NCBI GenBank assembly: GCA_036362985.1
Contig: JAYGXS010000002.1
Location: 5,572,599 to 5,636,598, forward strand
Reading direction: 5' to 3'
DNA: 64,000 bases
Source: Ligula intestinalis
Lineage: Eukaryota > Platyhelminthes > Cestoda > Diphyllobothriidea > Diphyllobothriidae
Shown here one piece after another: positions 53,056 through 64,000 of the stretch; the stretch's first letter is position 1; each line of letters begins with the position of its first letter. The position numbers and the translations under genes are program-made. The notes beneath the pieces were generated by a model. That model worked only from the letters and a program-made list of their open reading frames with translations. It searched no databases and had not been told where the DNA came from.

Positions 53056-55622
53056 TGCCCAGCTGAGGTCGTTGCCAATCGCCTTTGTGTGCGCATTACG
53101 TACTTGCATCCGCAGCTACATGTACACTCGTAGACACAATTTGCTGTGGCGTGCATTGACAGGATGTCTTTTCCAAATTTTCCTCCCTTTCACGGGTCTC
53201 CAAAATATAAAAATGGAGGCTTTGATGTACGATCGAAAGAACTTCCACCGCCGTTAAATTTTTGTACAGAAGCACAACAACGGCTATTTCTGTTCGACCA
53301 ACTAAAGAAATTGTGTTTTTGCATGCCACATTGCGGATGAAAATACATCAGGTGCATGCAACGGCATTTGAAATATGCCGAAGTGGCTGCTCAGGGCAGA
53401 AAATGAAGGACCTAAGTGTTCAATCACAAAGCACGTAGGAAACACTGGCCATTTAAGGTTGTAATTTGGGCGACGATCGGGCGTTTCCTACGATTTGCGG
53501 AGGCTGCTGCAACGTGAAGAAGAAATCAGAAATCGGTAAGCAACTAGAGCATACGATCAATCTCGCATTGCTGTGGTAATGATCGATAAACTCTTTCCCT
53601 TTTACAACACCTCGTCCACTTCAGGACTGACTGCAAAAGCCTTCATGAAAATGAACCGCCATGCTTAGACAACTACTTAGCCCCTCCTCTACCCCTTCAC
53701 CATTTGCCCACATCAGCCATGCTCGACCTTCCTTCTTCCTCAAGCATGCAAATACCTGGAACTCGAACGTTTGCATTCACATCTTCGATTGTTTCTTCTC
53801 GTTTTACTTATCATCTTTAACCATTCGAGGTTGAAACTTTATTGAGCAGTTAATTATCCTATTACAAGGCAATGATCGCCTGCAGTGGAATAAGAGGTCA
53901 GTCAATTTTATTACGTCACTAAATTCCACTAATCTCGTCATCTTTTTTTCTTGTTCAAATTTCTTCCGGGTAAACAATCCTTCAATCAATTAAGTTAATT
54001 CAATCTAGATACTCACAGGATTTCATGCTTCAGGTATTTGTCTATGTCCGAAAAAGCGATGCACTACTATATTCATAGGTAACTCTTATTGTCGTAAAAG
54101 GTGAACGACATGTACATCTTGTCTTTCAGGTGATTGGATACAGAAGTTGTTTTGATGTCGGCTCTCCCAGAAATTGACACAGTAACTATACTTCTACTCA
54201 TATTCACGACAGCAGAAACGCTTTGCTAACAAGATCGTACACTCAGATTAATGTCAGTCAAATGACATTTAAGCCACGTCCATTAACGCTTTATTGGACA
54301 GGATCAGCTATAATCACATATTCATTATGGTACAGGACTCCGCTGAAAATGCTCTCCTTACCTTAACGAGGACACGAGGATGCAAGCGTAACTGCCAAAA
54401 TATAAATATGTCTGACTGCTGTAAAGAGGTCACGTTTTTTCTTGGTATTTACTGATTTATTTCATCTGTGCCTACATTTCTGCTACAAATATGCTTTTTC
54501 TATTTACCAGAAGCAGACAATTTGATTGGCAGATAATTTTTTACTCTATCATTTGGCATACATACTTCTTTCCAGCTCCTTAGCAGCACGAAAACGTTAC
54601 TTACCCTTCATTTTGCTCCCTAGCACTCTTGCGTTAGCCTGTCTAAGATAATTAATGCTGGCATTATTGTTAGAAACTCCGAAAAAGCAACTATTTTTAA
54701 GACCTTAATTTGGTTCTTTTGCTTAGTCAGGTTGATTCAGATCATAGACATTATCTGGCCAAGACGAAAGCCGAATTTTAAAAAATATTTTATTGAACTG
54801 AAGCCTGTGTAAAAAGAAAACCTTGGCGGAAACTACTTCAACCATCTTTTTGGATTATATCGATGGCGTGGAAGTAAATAAAATTAATGTTTTGTAGGAG
54901 TTCATTAGGTCATCGCCATTTTCGCATCCAGCATCCCGTGTGCCTCAATAAAAAAATATTTGAGGTTGGCCGGAGAGGGGATTGACATCAGTGGGCACTT
55001 TTATATGATGTATCATGTACTTAGTCTATCTCAATAATTTTCGACTACTTAACACTTAAACATGTTTTAAAATAATCATATTTCATCAGCCAATAAATGT
55101 GAACTTCAATGATGATACCCACGTTATAATTCAGGAACACAAGTAAGGCGTACAAATGTTTTTGATTAATTCAGAAATTGAGACAAGGACGATAGGACGA
55201 CATGAAAAAAATTGTCGGACTTCTTCCTATCCCTCACCCTGTTTCTCCAGTCCCCAATTAAGACTAGAATCGGAGCCCTTTGATTCCTTTTTAAACCTCT
55301 TTCCTCTTTTTTCCCTTATAACCGATTGGCTTGCTTAAAACTTTCGTTAGCTCTACCCTCCCTTATACTGTAATTCCTGATGATGAATTAATCGTTAACA
55401 TTCGCTCATTTAACTGGACTTCCTAAATTTGAACTTCATGATCTTCCACAGGCACGAAAACGCAAATATTTTCTTTGGCATTTCCGAGTCAGCTGCCTGC
55501 ACATCAGACCGAACAAGTTTTTTCTCGTTGATAAACGTTCACGAATTGCTATTGGAACTCAGTTGCCCTACCCTGACTTGGGTCTATCTCTCAGGTTCCG
55601 TTAGCAACCACGCTGCGCCTAA
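53056..55622. other. No gene recognised
   Basis: Mostly AT-rich. Open frames on both strands at 53.1-53.3 kb overlap each other and lack any domain. No RNA gene seen. Confidence 0.4.
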
Positions 55623-56183
55623 TAGTGCACGCAGATGATAGTTCGACTGTCGACTTCGACGATATCAACTACGAGCTTCAACAAGTGGACGCGCGTGGTG
55701 ACTGTGGTTGATTTTGATGAAGTCAAACACGCCGGGTCAATTTCACTCTTTGGCTACCCCCACACCGGAAGCGGTGTCAAGACAGAGTCAAGAGGGCCTG
55801 AAGGGTGGGATAGAGCAGACGGCTGGCGCGACGAAAACTCGGAACGCGTACTAAACAGCACGTCTCGCTAGGTATGCTCCAGACAGGGGCGTCATAAAGG
55901 TCATACTAAGAAGGAGCCATTTAGCCTGACTCCCAGCCTGCTGAGAGCCACACCACACAACAAGACACACACTGTGCTGAGGGTGGTGTCCGAGTTAACC
56001 CGCCAGCTGGCAACCCATTCAGCCACAGCTTTTAGCGTACCGCGATAGATTCAAGCACATCGGATTCATTATAGTGAGGAAAGAATCGCGATGAGGGTCG
56101 ACCTCACTCTCTTCCCCATCACCAGCAACAGGCAACCGCTTATCTGTCGGCCGCATGAGGTGGGATGGTAGTGCACGCAGATG
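55623..56183. repeat. GC-rich segment between 15-bp direct repeats
   Basis: TAGTGCACGCAGATG occurs at 55623-55637 and again at 56169-56183. The 531 bp between are clearly GC-richer than the AT-rich flanks. The arrangement resembles an insertion with target-site duplication, or a pair of repeats within a longer GC-rich island (to about 56280). No coding or RNA signature is recognised, and no terminal structure (poly(A), TG...CA, CTAG) is visible. Confidence 0.4.
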
Positions 56184-56734
56184 GACATTGGCAGCAATGA
56201 CAAGGGAGATTGTAATGAACAGTTATTGGCTCGTCAGTAGTCATCAGAAGGTCATAGTCAACATCAAGTGATGACCTACCCATCGCTCAAACACGTTTTG
56301 TTGTCTTTTATTTGTTGGATTTATCCTCTGTATAAAAATTCAATGAACGATATCCAAATAAGTATGAAACGCAAGTGGCATATAAACCGATGCCTGCAGT
56401 AAGAAATAAAATTGTACACCTTGAGTAAAGCATTGGATTTTGAGATGAGGCAGTTTTTAACAAACTCTATGGTTTGGAATGCAAACACTGATGATTCCTG
56501 CGTTTATCGGCGTCAAGGCGCTATGCAGAATAATCTCGATGAAAATATTTTAACAACGACTGTGAATCCGGATGCAGTAAACGTCAAAGCAATAGTGATT
56601 TTCTAGCATGTTTACGTTGTAGTTCCTTAGCGTGTTTACCAATCCGGCTGAGGAATTAACATCGATTGTTTACGATATAAAATGTTTACGTGATTATATA
56701 TTGCAGTTGACCCAATTGTGAAAAACTCGTGGCG
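56184..56734. other. No gene recognised
   Basis: No supported feature. Confidence 0.4.
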
Positions 56735-56815
56735 TTGGTTGGAGTCCATCCATCATAGCAGCGAAGGCCTTTACGCAGCCAACGCTCTACTGGCTGAGCT
56801 ACGATGAACGCCATG
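56735..56815 (-). repeat. tRNA-like sequence (tRNA pseudogene or SINE head)
   Basis: Minus strand shows a clean A box and D arm (TAGCTCAGCCAGTAGAGCG). The B-box position reads GGATGGACTCC, lacking the invariant TTC, and the T arm does not form. It is therefore a tRNA-derived relic. Confidence 0.45.
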
Positions 56816-59231
56816 TGTTGTAAATTAAATCAGAGTCAGATCAATTTTACCCACCCAACGTACCGCTCGTATGGAATCTGCCATTACGGAACAGTAAGCT
56901 GACTGCCAAAGCAGGATTTTCTGAGCAATCATCTAGAATTCACCAGAGTGACAATTGGGTTGATCTTTTTGTTAGGGGTCAACTAAATTATGCTAGTCTA
57001 CCCAAACCCCCGAGCAGTTAGTATATATTGCAAAAAATCCTTATAATATTCAGGCTCTCATCTCAACCGCTTCTTTACTACTCTATTTGAAGTTACTCTG
57101 CGATCGGTTGGCGAAATGGCTGAGCTTCTAAAATATATGTTGCCTTTGAAAATTGGTTTTTTAGATATTTTGTGGTGAAATTCTCATGCCCGCAGTAATT
57201 TTATTTTTAGATGAGAATAAATTTGAATAATTAATCTTAAGTCTGTTATAATCTGGAATATACATTATGGCGATTCCTGGAAGCAACTTGCATAAATTTG
57301 TAAAAGTTTGATTATTGCTCTCATACCAACAACACCGGTATTACGAAAACCTAGAAATAATAATGAGCAGCATAATGCATATAAAGTTATTCAAAGAACT
57401 ATAAGAAGCTATATGTATGTGTCAAGAAAAATAAAAATTTCTCGATAATCCCCACGTTCTGAAAACGTCAAAAATAGCTATAAAGTAAAATAATAAATTT
57501 AAATATTTTGTGAAGCATAAAACTTAAAGCATCACCTTTTCTTATATAAAAAAACTTTTATTTAGTCAAAATATTTTGTACATATAACCATTAGTGGATA
57601 ACTATTAATTGAATATCGGGAAATGAAGTTTCTCATCATTTCGCTCTTTTCTAGTGTCCGCATTGTTAGGTAAATAAATTGCGCTTGTGTTCGACGTTTA
57701 GATCAAACCCTTTAAAATAAGATATATCTATAAAGCATTTCCCGAAAAAATGAGCTTTTGGATGAATGTTCTTATGAAGATGGCCGTGCAGGTTGTGTGT
57801 GGAAATGCTTCAAAACAGCAGACCACACGGTTGAGCATACAAAATGTCTGCTCGATACCTCGCATATTGTTATTCCTAAGATTGATAAAAACTTTCGATT
57901 ATAGGCAAGCTTTTTAAAGGGTACTTAAATTGGATATTCAGCTGACGAACCTCCGTGTATATTTACCTTTTCCAAGGTAATGTCACTAGGAAATTCGAGA
58001 CTTTTGAAAATTTCTTTAATTTACCCGAAGATAAACGATTAAATTTGACTTGAGATGAAAGAACATACTTTTCCCTTTATAACGAATTTTTTAACGCTAA
58101 GCTTGCAAATACAAAAAAACGGGTCACATATATGAACATTTTGTGAAATACTTATTATTTTTCTGTTTGTTCTGTTTTAAAATAACACTTGAGCGGAAAG
58201 TATTTTCTACAGAAAAATATATTTCGAAATAACTTACCTTCAATAAAACCTTCTATAAATGGCCTTCACTGTAAGATATTGGAACTTTGCTTTCACGCAA
58301 GGCCAGCTGTGTGGTAAAAAATGTTTTACTAAAAAACTTTTTTGACTGTCCTTTTTGCAAAAAATGCAGGACAGCTTAACATTATTTTAAAAACTCAAAT
58401 TAATGCTTTTTTATTAAAAGAAATGCAATTCCTTAAACTTTGCTTATATTTGCACAACATTTTTAAGTTCTGGAATGATTTTTATTCCACTTTTTTACTT
58501 TTTATGGAATTTTTCCACTGCACCATACACATAAGGAATAAGTTTGCTTCTGTCTTTCTTTATAGTATAAGAAATTTCTTTAATATGAACTGACTCATGA
58601 TTTGACTTAAATGAGTACCTATTTTCTCCAATAAATTAAACTGAGAGGTCATTTTCCCAATTAAAGGCTTTTAAATTATTAAATCAACTCAGTTGATCAA
58701 AATAACCTGTTCAAATATATGCCGAAATACCAAGTTAAATTTCATCACAAAAGTTGTTTGCAGGACTTGCCATACTGTATTTGATGCTACCTGCGCTTAA
58801 CTATAAAAGCACAGTTGTCTTGTTTATCGTAAGTTTTCTTCTACAATAGTGGATGCTTTGGAGCGGGATGATATTAATTTTTGAAACGATATGAACATTA
58901 TTGTGTAATAAACAGCAGAGTATTCGTTTATGACCACGAGATACCTAGTTTTCAATTCAAAGAGTGATAAGTACGGAAGCAATTTTTGCGTTTTACGATG
59001 TAAACGTTCAAAAAAACCACAGTGGTCAAGATAGATAGATGAGTTAGGAGAGAACCTGTATATTTAACTTTATCTGATTATTATAGCAGTTGAAGGACAA
59101 CCATGATTTATACTTATAACTGATTAAATTTAATTAATTTGATCGATAAAAAAGAATTTCCGCGCGCAGACGTTCTTTTGATAGACAACCAATCATATGC
59201 GCGTACAGAGGGCTCGCAGGTCAACTCTGGT
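56816..59231. other. No gene recognised
   Basis: Very AT-rich; the 83-codon frame at 58342-58593 is a lysine/phenylalanine-rich composition effect. No repeat match noticed. Confidence 0.45.
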
Positions 59232-61688
59232 TAACAGTTCCGAACTTATTTCGGGTAAGATAAAAGTCCTCATTTTCCCTATGCATTAGCCTAAAAAATA
59301 AGTTTCGGGTGACCTGAAAGCACTACACTGTACCTTAGACCTTTGGCTACACTTCTGCCTTAGTCCGGCCGATTAACATCAAACACTGCGGCAGAGGCAG
59401 GTGCATGTTAAAGATGGGGCTGCCACCTGGCTGCATACTGCACAGAACAGATTTATGCGCAGTTGTTGGCCAAAGGGGATGCCCGTTCCTGCATCCGGTG
59501 AGCACCAGTGTCACAGCATAACGAAGAACCGAAAGCCGCATGGCCGCGTTGAAATCTCGCGGAGCGAAATCACATGATGAGGGTGGTCCGCATGTGAGAG
59601 TTCCTTTTTGACATTCAAATTTGATTGTCGCAGTTTTGCGATCAGTTTTTGTTAGAGACCAAATTTTGATGGTTCCATATTTGATGTCTTGAAACACACT
59701 AGGCTTCCCAAAGCGGAAATCAAAATTTTAAAATAACAAAAAGTTTTCTATACGGAAACGTAATCCTATCTTTGGGGTGCCACTGTTGCTTGGTCATGTC
59801 AATTGCTTCGCTACTCATGGAGTTCAAAGTCACACGATTTTCTCACAAAGGTCTAGGTAAACCATGAACTCATATAATGCATGGCACACTATCCCGCGGC
59901 AATCAACCGAGTTTACTGCGGCCGCACGTTGGTGCAGGCAGTCTTTGGCGGTGATAAGCTACTGGAGCATGTAGTTCCTATTGGCATGTGCGAATTAAGC
60001 CCTTAGAAACACTGCCGTTATATTACCGTTACGCGTATCAATTATTCAGCAATATGAAACATGCTTCACAAATCTAACAAAAGCTAAACTAACGCCGTCT
60101 GAGGACATCTAGTCCTTGCTGGCGGCAAATACTGTCTGCGCGCACAACTCTATAAACAATAAAGCCTATTTTTCCGGTGATTTCTGTCTCGTCCTGGTGC
60201 TCGGGATTCAACCTATTAATGGTGGTGACTCCCAGCTACGACAACTATCAAAGCCGCCAACGTATAATAAACAATACATGGGAAGTCAGTTTGCCCTCCT
60301 CTCTAGTACCATAACAGAGTGCTCCACTACCTGTAGCATGGATACCTATGCTAGTGAGGTATGGTTTTTGGGATTTTGGCTAAATAACTGGTAACTTTAT
60401 GATCTGCAAAGGTACAGAGCTCTCCGTCAGCATCTGCAAAAACTCCTTAAAATGTGTGGTCTGTATCATGATGTAAATAAGTTAGGGCAAATTGAATTAT
60501 TCGAGCATTCGTGATTATAAATAACTGAAAGCAAACCATTTCTCAATTATAAAATTCGAAGAAGTAGTAATTGCTTCAAAATTGTTAGAGGAATCCTTTA
60601 AGAAAGAATTATCCGTAACTCCGTACTATCGTACTGCTTATTAGGGAAACATTGTGCAACATATAAATGATGTTCAATAGAGGCAAACAATATACGACGA
60701 AATAGAATGTCCCCTACGTATTTGTCTTTTTAACTTGAAATACTAACTTGGTCTGTGGCATTGACCCTTAAGGGTTTGGGCATACTAATTTGTTTGTTAG
60801 AATGTGGAGCTTTTCAGTTCTATGTTGGCCGCAAGCTAAGATTCTTAGTAATTAAACGAAAGACTATATTGTGTAGAATGTATGCGTCCGAAACGCCGTC
60901 GTAATCAATTAAAAAATTAGAACTTCAAATTATTTTCCTTACGAAGAGATGAACTGGACTACATAAATAACAGTCAAGAGGGCGAAAGCATTACTTAGAC
61001 CAGTTAAGAATATCAGTATTTCTTAACTGAGCGTAGCGATCCATAGTGTAGTGTAAAAAGAACTTTTGCTTATTCTAAAGTCTCCCATGAAGAATCTGCG
61101 ACGGACTTCAAAACGCCATGCGAATAAATTCTTATGGCAGCGATTGCATCGTCTTCTTCTCAGTTACTTCGTGATATAAGCATATTCGCTTGTACTGGTA
61201 CAATCTACAGTTTTGATGTAAATAATCGATTGCGCAACAACAAACGTGTTTTTACTCATGCAGATCAAAAAAATTGCGTTTCAAATTGCTGTTCAAATTT
61301 CTCGTCCTCCGTGGTAAATACTTGCGGTTTAAATTGCGGTTCGACTTTCTTGTCCTCCGTGGGATATACTATTTTTGGGAGTTCGGGATTTCGGACGAGC
61401 TAGCACTCTGCTGTACACTCGTTTTTAGCTATTGAATTCGTTTTCACAACATCCCCAGCCTCAGAAGCCACGACAGGCACTAGTCAAAACGAGCAGCATC
61501 TCCGTAACCGCCTTCCATCAACAATTCTTAGAGATTCCAGCTATCTACAAACGGCTGAGTCGGTCCAATATCCTTTCTATACAGCTAACTGCTTTAAACA
61601 TATTGCATAGAGCTTTATTATCGTTTAACTTTACTTCGATCTATGATGGGAAGCAAAACTAAACATACAGCGCAACGTGTAAAATGTC

Positions 61689-61760
61689 TGCCGCGAGTGA
61701 GATTTGAATCAAAAACCAATGGTTCGCGGGCATCGGTCGTTACCATTAGACCACGAGAAC
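61689..61760 (-). repeat. tRNA-like A/B-box unit antisense to ORF1 (right arm)
   Basis: Partner of 35764-35836. Here the head reads GTTCTCGTGGTCTAATGG, closer to a tRNA head than the left copy, and the B-box region reads GATTCAAATC. Confidence 0.5.
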
Positions 61761-61849
61761 ACACGGTTTACACTGATTATTTTTAGGATATGAGCCCAAA
61801 TCGCAATTTTGAGGGTAGAAACCGCATGGTTGGCGCAACGAAATCGCGC

Positions 61850-62480
61850 GGCCCAGAAGCTGGACCCAAACTCACAACTGGCGGCACACATCGCAGAAAC
61901 TGGCCATAACTTTGACCTCCAAGGGGCGACCATCGTAGGCCGAGGAACCTCAAAAGCCGAAAGGCTGACACTCGAGGCATGGTACTCAGATGCCAACTCA
62001 GTCAACAGGCATCTGGACCTGCCAGCGGCCTACAAAGTATTGCGCCACTACGTTAGAAAGAGCCGGGACGAAGCCAAATCAAACGTAAGAATGGCAAGCG
62101 AACAGGAAATCACAACAAACCGGCTGGAGGAGGAGGCAGCGTTACCAGGGCCCTCGACCGGGTGACAAGGCGGCATACTAATTGCTGTTCATGACCCCCA
62201 GCCCCGCGGACAGCTAATTCGCCTACACCAACATAATTGCCCCTCCGACCCCTCCGATCCCAGTGACAGCTAATTGACCTCCTCCCCCACCCCCCTTTTT
62301 TGCTGTTTTTAATCCCTTGATAACCTGACGATTTCTGGCTTTTGATTAGCCTTTGGCCACTATAATTATCCTCCTTTTTTGGTTGCTTTCTCATCTCTGA
62401 AGATGGACACCTGTAAGTGTTCGAAAGCTCAGAACAATAAATCAATTGATCTGGTGCTCGACCTGCCTTCTTCCTTATCC
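61850..62480 (+). mobile_element. PLE C-terminal fragment of a third type
   Basis: The open frame from 61809 to 62165 encodes a PLE endonuclease C-terminus: QLAAHIAETGHNFDLQGATI, then TLEAWYSDANSVNRHLDLP. Beyond the stop there is a C-rich stretch and a 3' end with a hammerhead-like motif. The left arm lacks this block, and ten bases present there (TCTGCTAAAA-like) are missing here, so the insertion was accompanied by a small deletion; I see no target duplication. Confidence 0.7.
62397..62430 (+). ncRNA. Minimal hammerhead ribozyme motif (GCUC type)
   Basis: CUGAAGA, one spacer base, a 6-bp stem II (GGACAC/GUGUUC, one G-U, loop CUGUAA), GAAA, then GCUC. Helix I pairs UCU with AGA. Helix III is the self-complementary GC, where the 27.9/29.8 kb motifs have CG. 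Confidence 0.6.
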
Positions 62481-63684
62481 AGGCCTAGAAGTCCTTGGAT
62501 CTCAACAGACACAAAGTACGAAGACCGAGACGGCATATCAGACATGGAACTTTCCAAAGCATTTTCCGTCATGCAGAAGGATATGGTATGCCTTTAATCG
62601 GAATTAGCAGAACTGAAGTTGCTTTTGCATTTTCTAACGCATGGCTTGATGTCGGAGACGACTTAAGGCCGAGAAAAGGCCAAGACGAAGAAACAGAGGA
62701 GGTTGTCATACTCCATAAGCAAACTACAGCAGAACCAGTAGTGGAACTCGACCTAGTCGAAGAGTCGGAAATCCACGAAAATGTAGAAGACCTGGGAGGC
62801 GAACCCTGTTGTTTGGGCAAAGAGGCAGATTGTGTTGCCCTTAGAGGAGCAGACCACGATAAAGGGACTGAAAATTTTGCTTTCTCAAAAGGTGTCATGC
62901 TTAACGCAGTCCCAAAAACCACGCAGGTGGTGTCTAAGATACCAGTAAGAACTAGTCTGGTTGCGTCTCCCAAAAGGCCTAATTAGCCGCCGACTACCAG
63001 ACAAAAATGTGGCCTTGGCAAAAATGAGGAGATGTCGGGTCCTCCCAGTTATCAAATGCCGGAGCTTAGGGATCTCACAGCCCAAGTCCAGGATACCCAC
63101 ACGTCGGTAGGGTCCACTAATAAACCTCATAGCCCATTATTCAATCACAGCCAGTGCATCGTCATGCAATGCATGCCTGAATCTTCTTCGGAGACCCCAA
63201 ATAATAGAATTGACCATGATATGGATTTATTCCGTGAATACATTAAATTTCTCCTGCATGAAAATGAAGAAATGGTGGTCCCCGTTCTAAAAACATATAG
63301 TATGGGCCTGAACAAGGGTCAATGTATGGACTCGGGTCAACCCAGAAAAATAAAATTTATGCTCAAGCACGAAGAGCAACCAAAACCACTATTGAACAGA
63401 AAGTCGCAACTACGGAACAAGTACCCAACGGTTTTTTTTTCGGTGGGAGTACTCGCCGGCCGAGAGGGAGAAGTTGAGGGCACTGAAAACCGAACTCCAC
63501 AGGAGATCCAATGCGGGCGAGAGGAACCTGTGAATAATGAACGGGGAAATCATCACCCCCCAGAGGTCATTCCTCTGGTGATATTCAATAACGCTGAGCT
63601 TTACAGACAAAAAGCATACTAATACTCACGCAATAAAGTAGCTTATTCGCAGAGACCTTCTGGCTTGCTCGACCCACAAATTGC

Positions 63685-64000
63685 TCAAAACTCTATGCCG
63701 CTGAAGCTGCGCTTTCTTTATGCGAACGCATAGAGTTTGCTTCAGAAGATTAATGAGCTCAAAATTTGTATAGTCTGATGTCATATTCATAACGGGGACC
63801 TGGCTACAGACTGACGTAATGGATGCCAAAATTGTACCCAAAGAGTGCCAAGCTTTTCTTCGAGACCAAATACATAGGATGGGAGGAGGAATGACAGTGT
63901 TTGTCAAGAAGGGCATCATTGCGTCAGAACTAAAAATTGGTTCCTCTCATGATTGTGAAGCGCTGTGGCTTAAAATGAAAACACATGGTGCACCCACTTT
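63685..64000 (+). pseudogene. CR1-like ORF2 endonuclease start, right arm
   Basis: Reads MPLKLRFLYANA, a stop, then SLLQKINELKICI, matching the left-arm endonuclease start (FLYTNAQSLLQKIDELKVCI), followed by frameshifted VFVKKGIIASE near 63895-63930. Cut by the window edge. Confidence 0.7.

Larger units (their letters stand above)
61643..63622 (+). pseudogene. CR1-like ORF1 in the right arm
   Basis: Partner of the ORF1 at 34661-35881. It begins at ATG 61643, is interrupted by the PLE insertion at 61850-62480, and keeps the shared TAA after MQKDMVCL (62595-62597). A private one-base loss then shifts frame to the stretch 62596-62986 (VVELDLVEESEIHENVEDLG), and another shift leads to 63032-63622 with HSQCIVMQCMPESSSETP and the KFMLKHEEQPKP block. 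It is clearly dead. ORF2 would start near 63460-63690. Confidence 0.75.
59232..64000 (-). repeat. Right arm of the large inverted duplication
   Basis: Inverted partner of 34137-38276, continuing past the window edge. It differs by a PLE fragment of about 630 bp at 61850-62480 that the left arm lacks, plus scattered substitutions and small indels (for example a lost A near 62695 that shifts the ORF1 frame). The 116-codon frame (59347-59697), degraded PLE end (61084-61160), CR1 5'-UTR, ORF1 and endonuclease start all appear in the same order. Confidence 0.85.

Noticed and set aside
55635..55871. 78-codon frame in the GC-rich block as a gene
   Set aside because: No domain; composition explains the open frame, and it crosses the putative 15-bp target duplication.
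1..64000. CRISPR array, bacterial operon or phage content
   Set aside because: No regularly spaced repeats or prokaryotic gene clusters; all recognisable coding sequence is eukaryotic mobile DNA.

Overview
The window reads as repeat-dominated nuclear DNA of a flatworm, most likely a cestode. I base this on the company of elements: a CsRn1-type Gypsy retrotransposon (tRNA-Trp primer site, Gag with a C-H-C-C box), GIY-YIG-bearing Penelope-like elements (PLEs), CR1/Jockey-like non-LTR elements and an intron-containing Helitron. The taxon is an inference. I found no convincing host protein gene, rRNA, canonical tRNA or CRISPR array. One assembly gap of 100 N lies at 26463-26562.

Layout. 1-3.7 kb: a non-LTR 3' end (+), a CR1-like ORF1 (-) and a 5'-truncated CR1-like reverse transcriptase (+). 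3.7-15.9 kb: mostly unassigned AT-rich DNA with a retroelement 3'-UTR scrap (6.86 kb), a tRNA-derived SINE (9.7 kb) and a decayed PLE (11.9-13.1 kb). 15.9-21.6 kb: SINEs, a PLE with inverted terminal repeats nested in a CR1 fragment, and two tandem copies of a unit of about 1 kb. 22.5-31.4 kb: a decayed Helitron (Rep HUH plus PIF1 helicase) with a clear 3' terminus, interrupted by a PLE that left a perfect 12-bp target duplication. 31.5-36.2 kb: a nearly complete but dead CR1-like element (-). 38.3-42.0 kb: a PLE end, a second CR1-like ORF2 (-) and another PLE endonuclease (-). 44.7-50.1 kb: an apparently intact CsRn1-type element (-) with LTRs differing at 2 of 523 positions and a 4-bp target duplication. 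51-59 kb: a SINE, a second copy of the first non-LTR 3' end, a GC-rich segment between 15-bp direct repeats, and AT-rich DNA. 59.2-64.0 kb: the inverted partner of 34.1-38.3 kb.

How the parts relate. The window is a stack of nested insertions whose order can be partly read: Helitron before PLE, CR1 before PLE, CR1 5' region before the large inverted duplication, which came before a private PLE insertion in the right arm. The CsRn1-type element looks youngest. The most informative signals are RNA-level ones: hammerhead-like cores in PLE terminal repeats, a slippery heptamer plus stem-loop at the gag/pol overlap, a conserved 3'-UTR hairpin in a non-LTR family, and tRNA-like A/B boxes lying antisense inside the N-terminus of two divergent CR1-like ORF1 genes.
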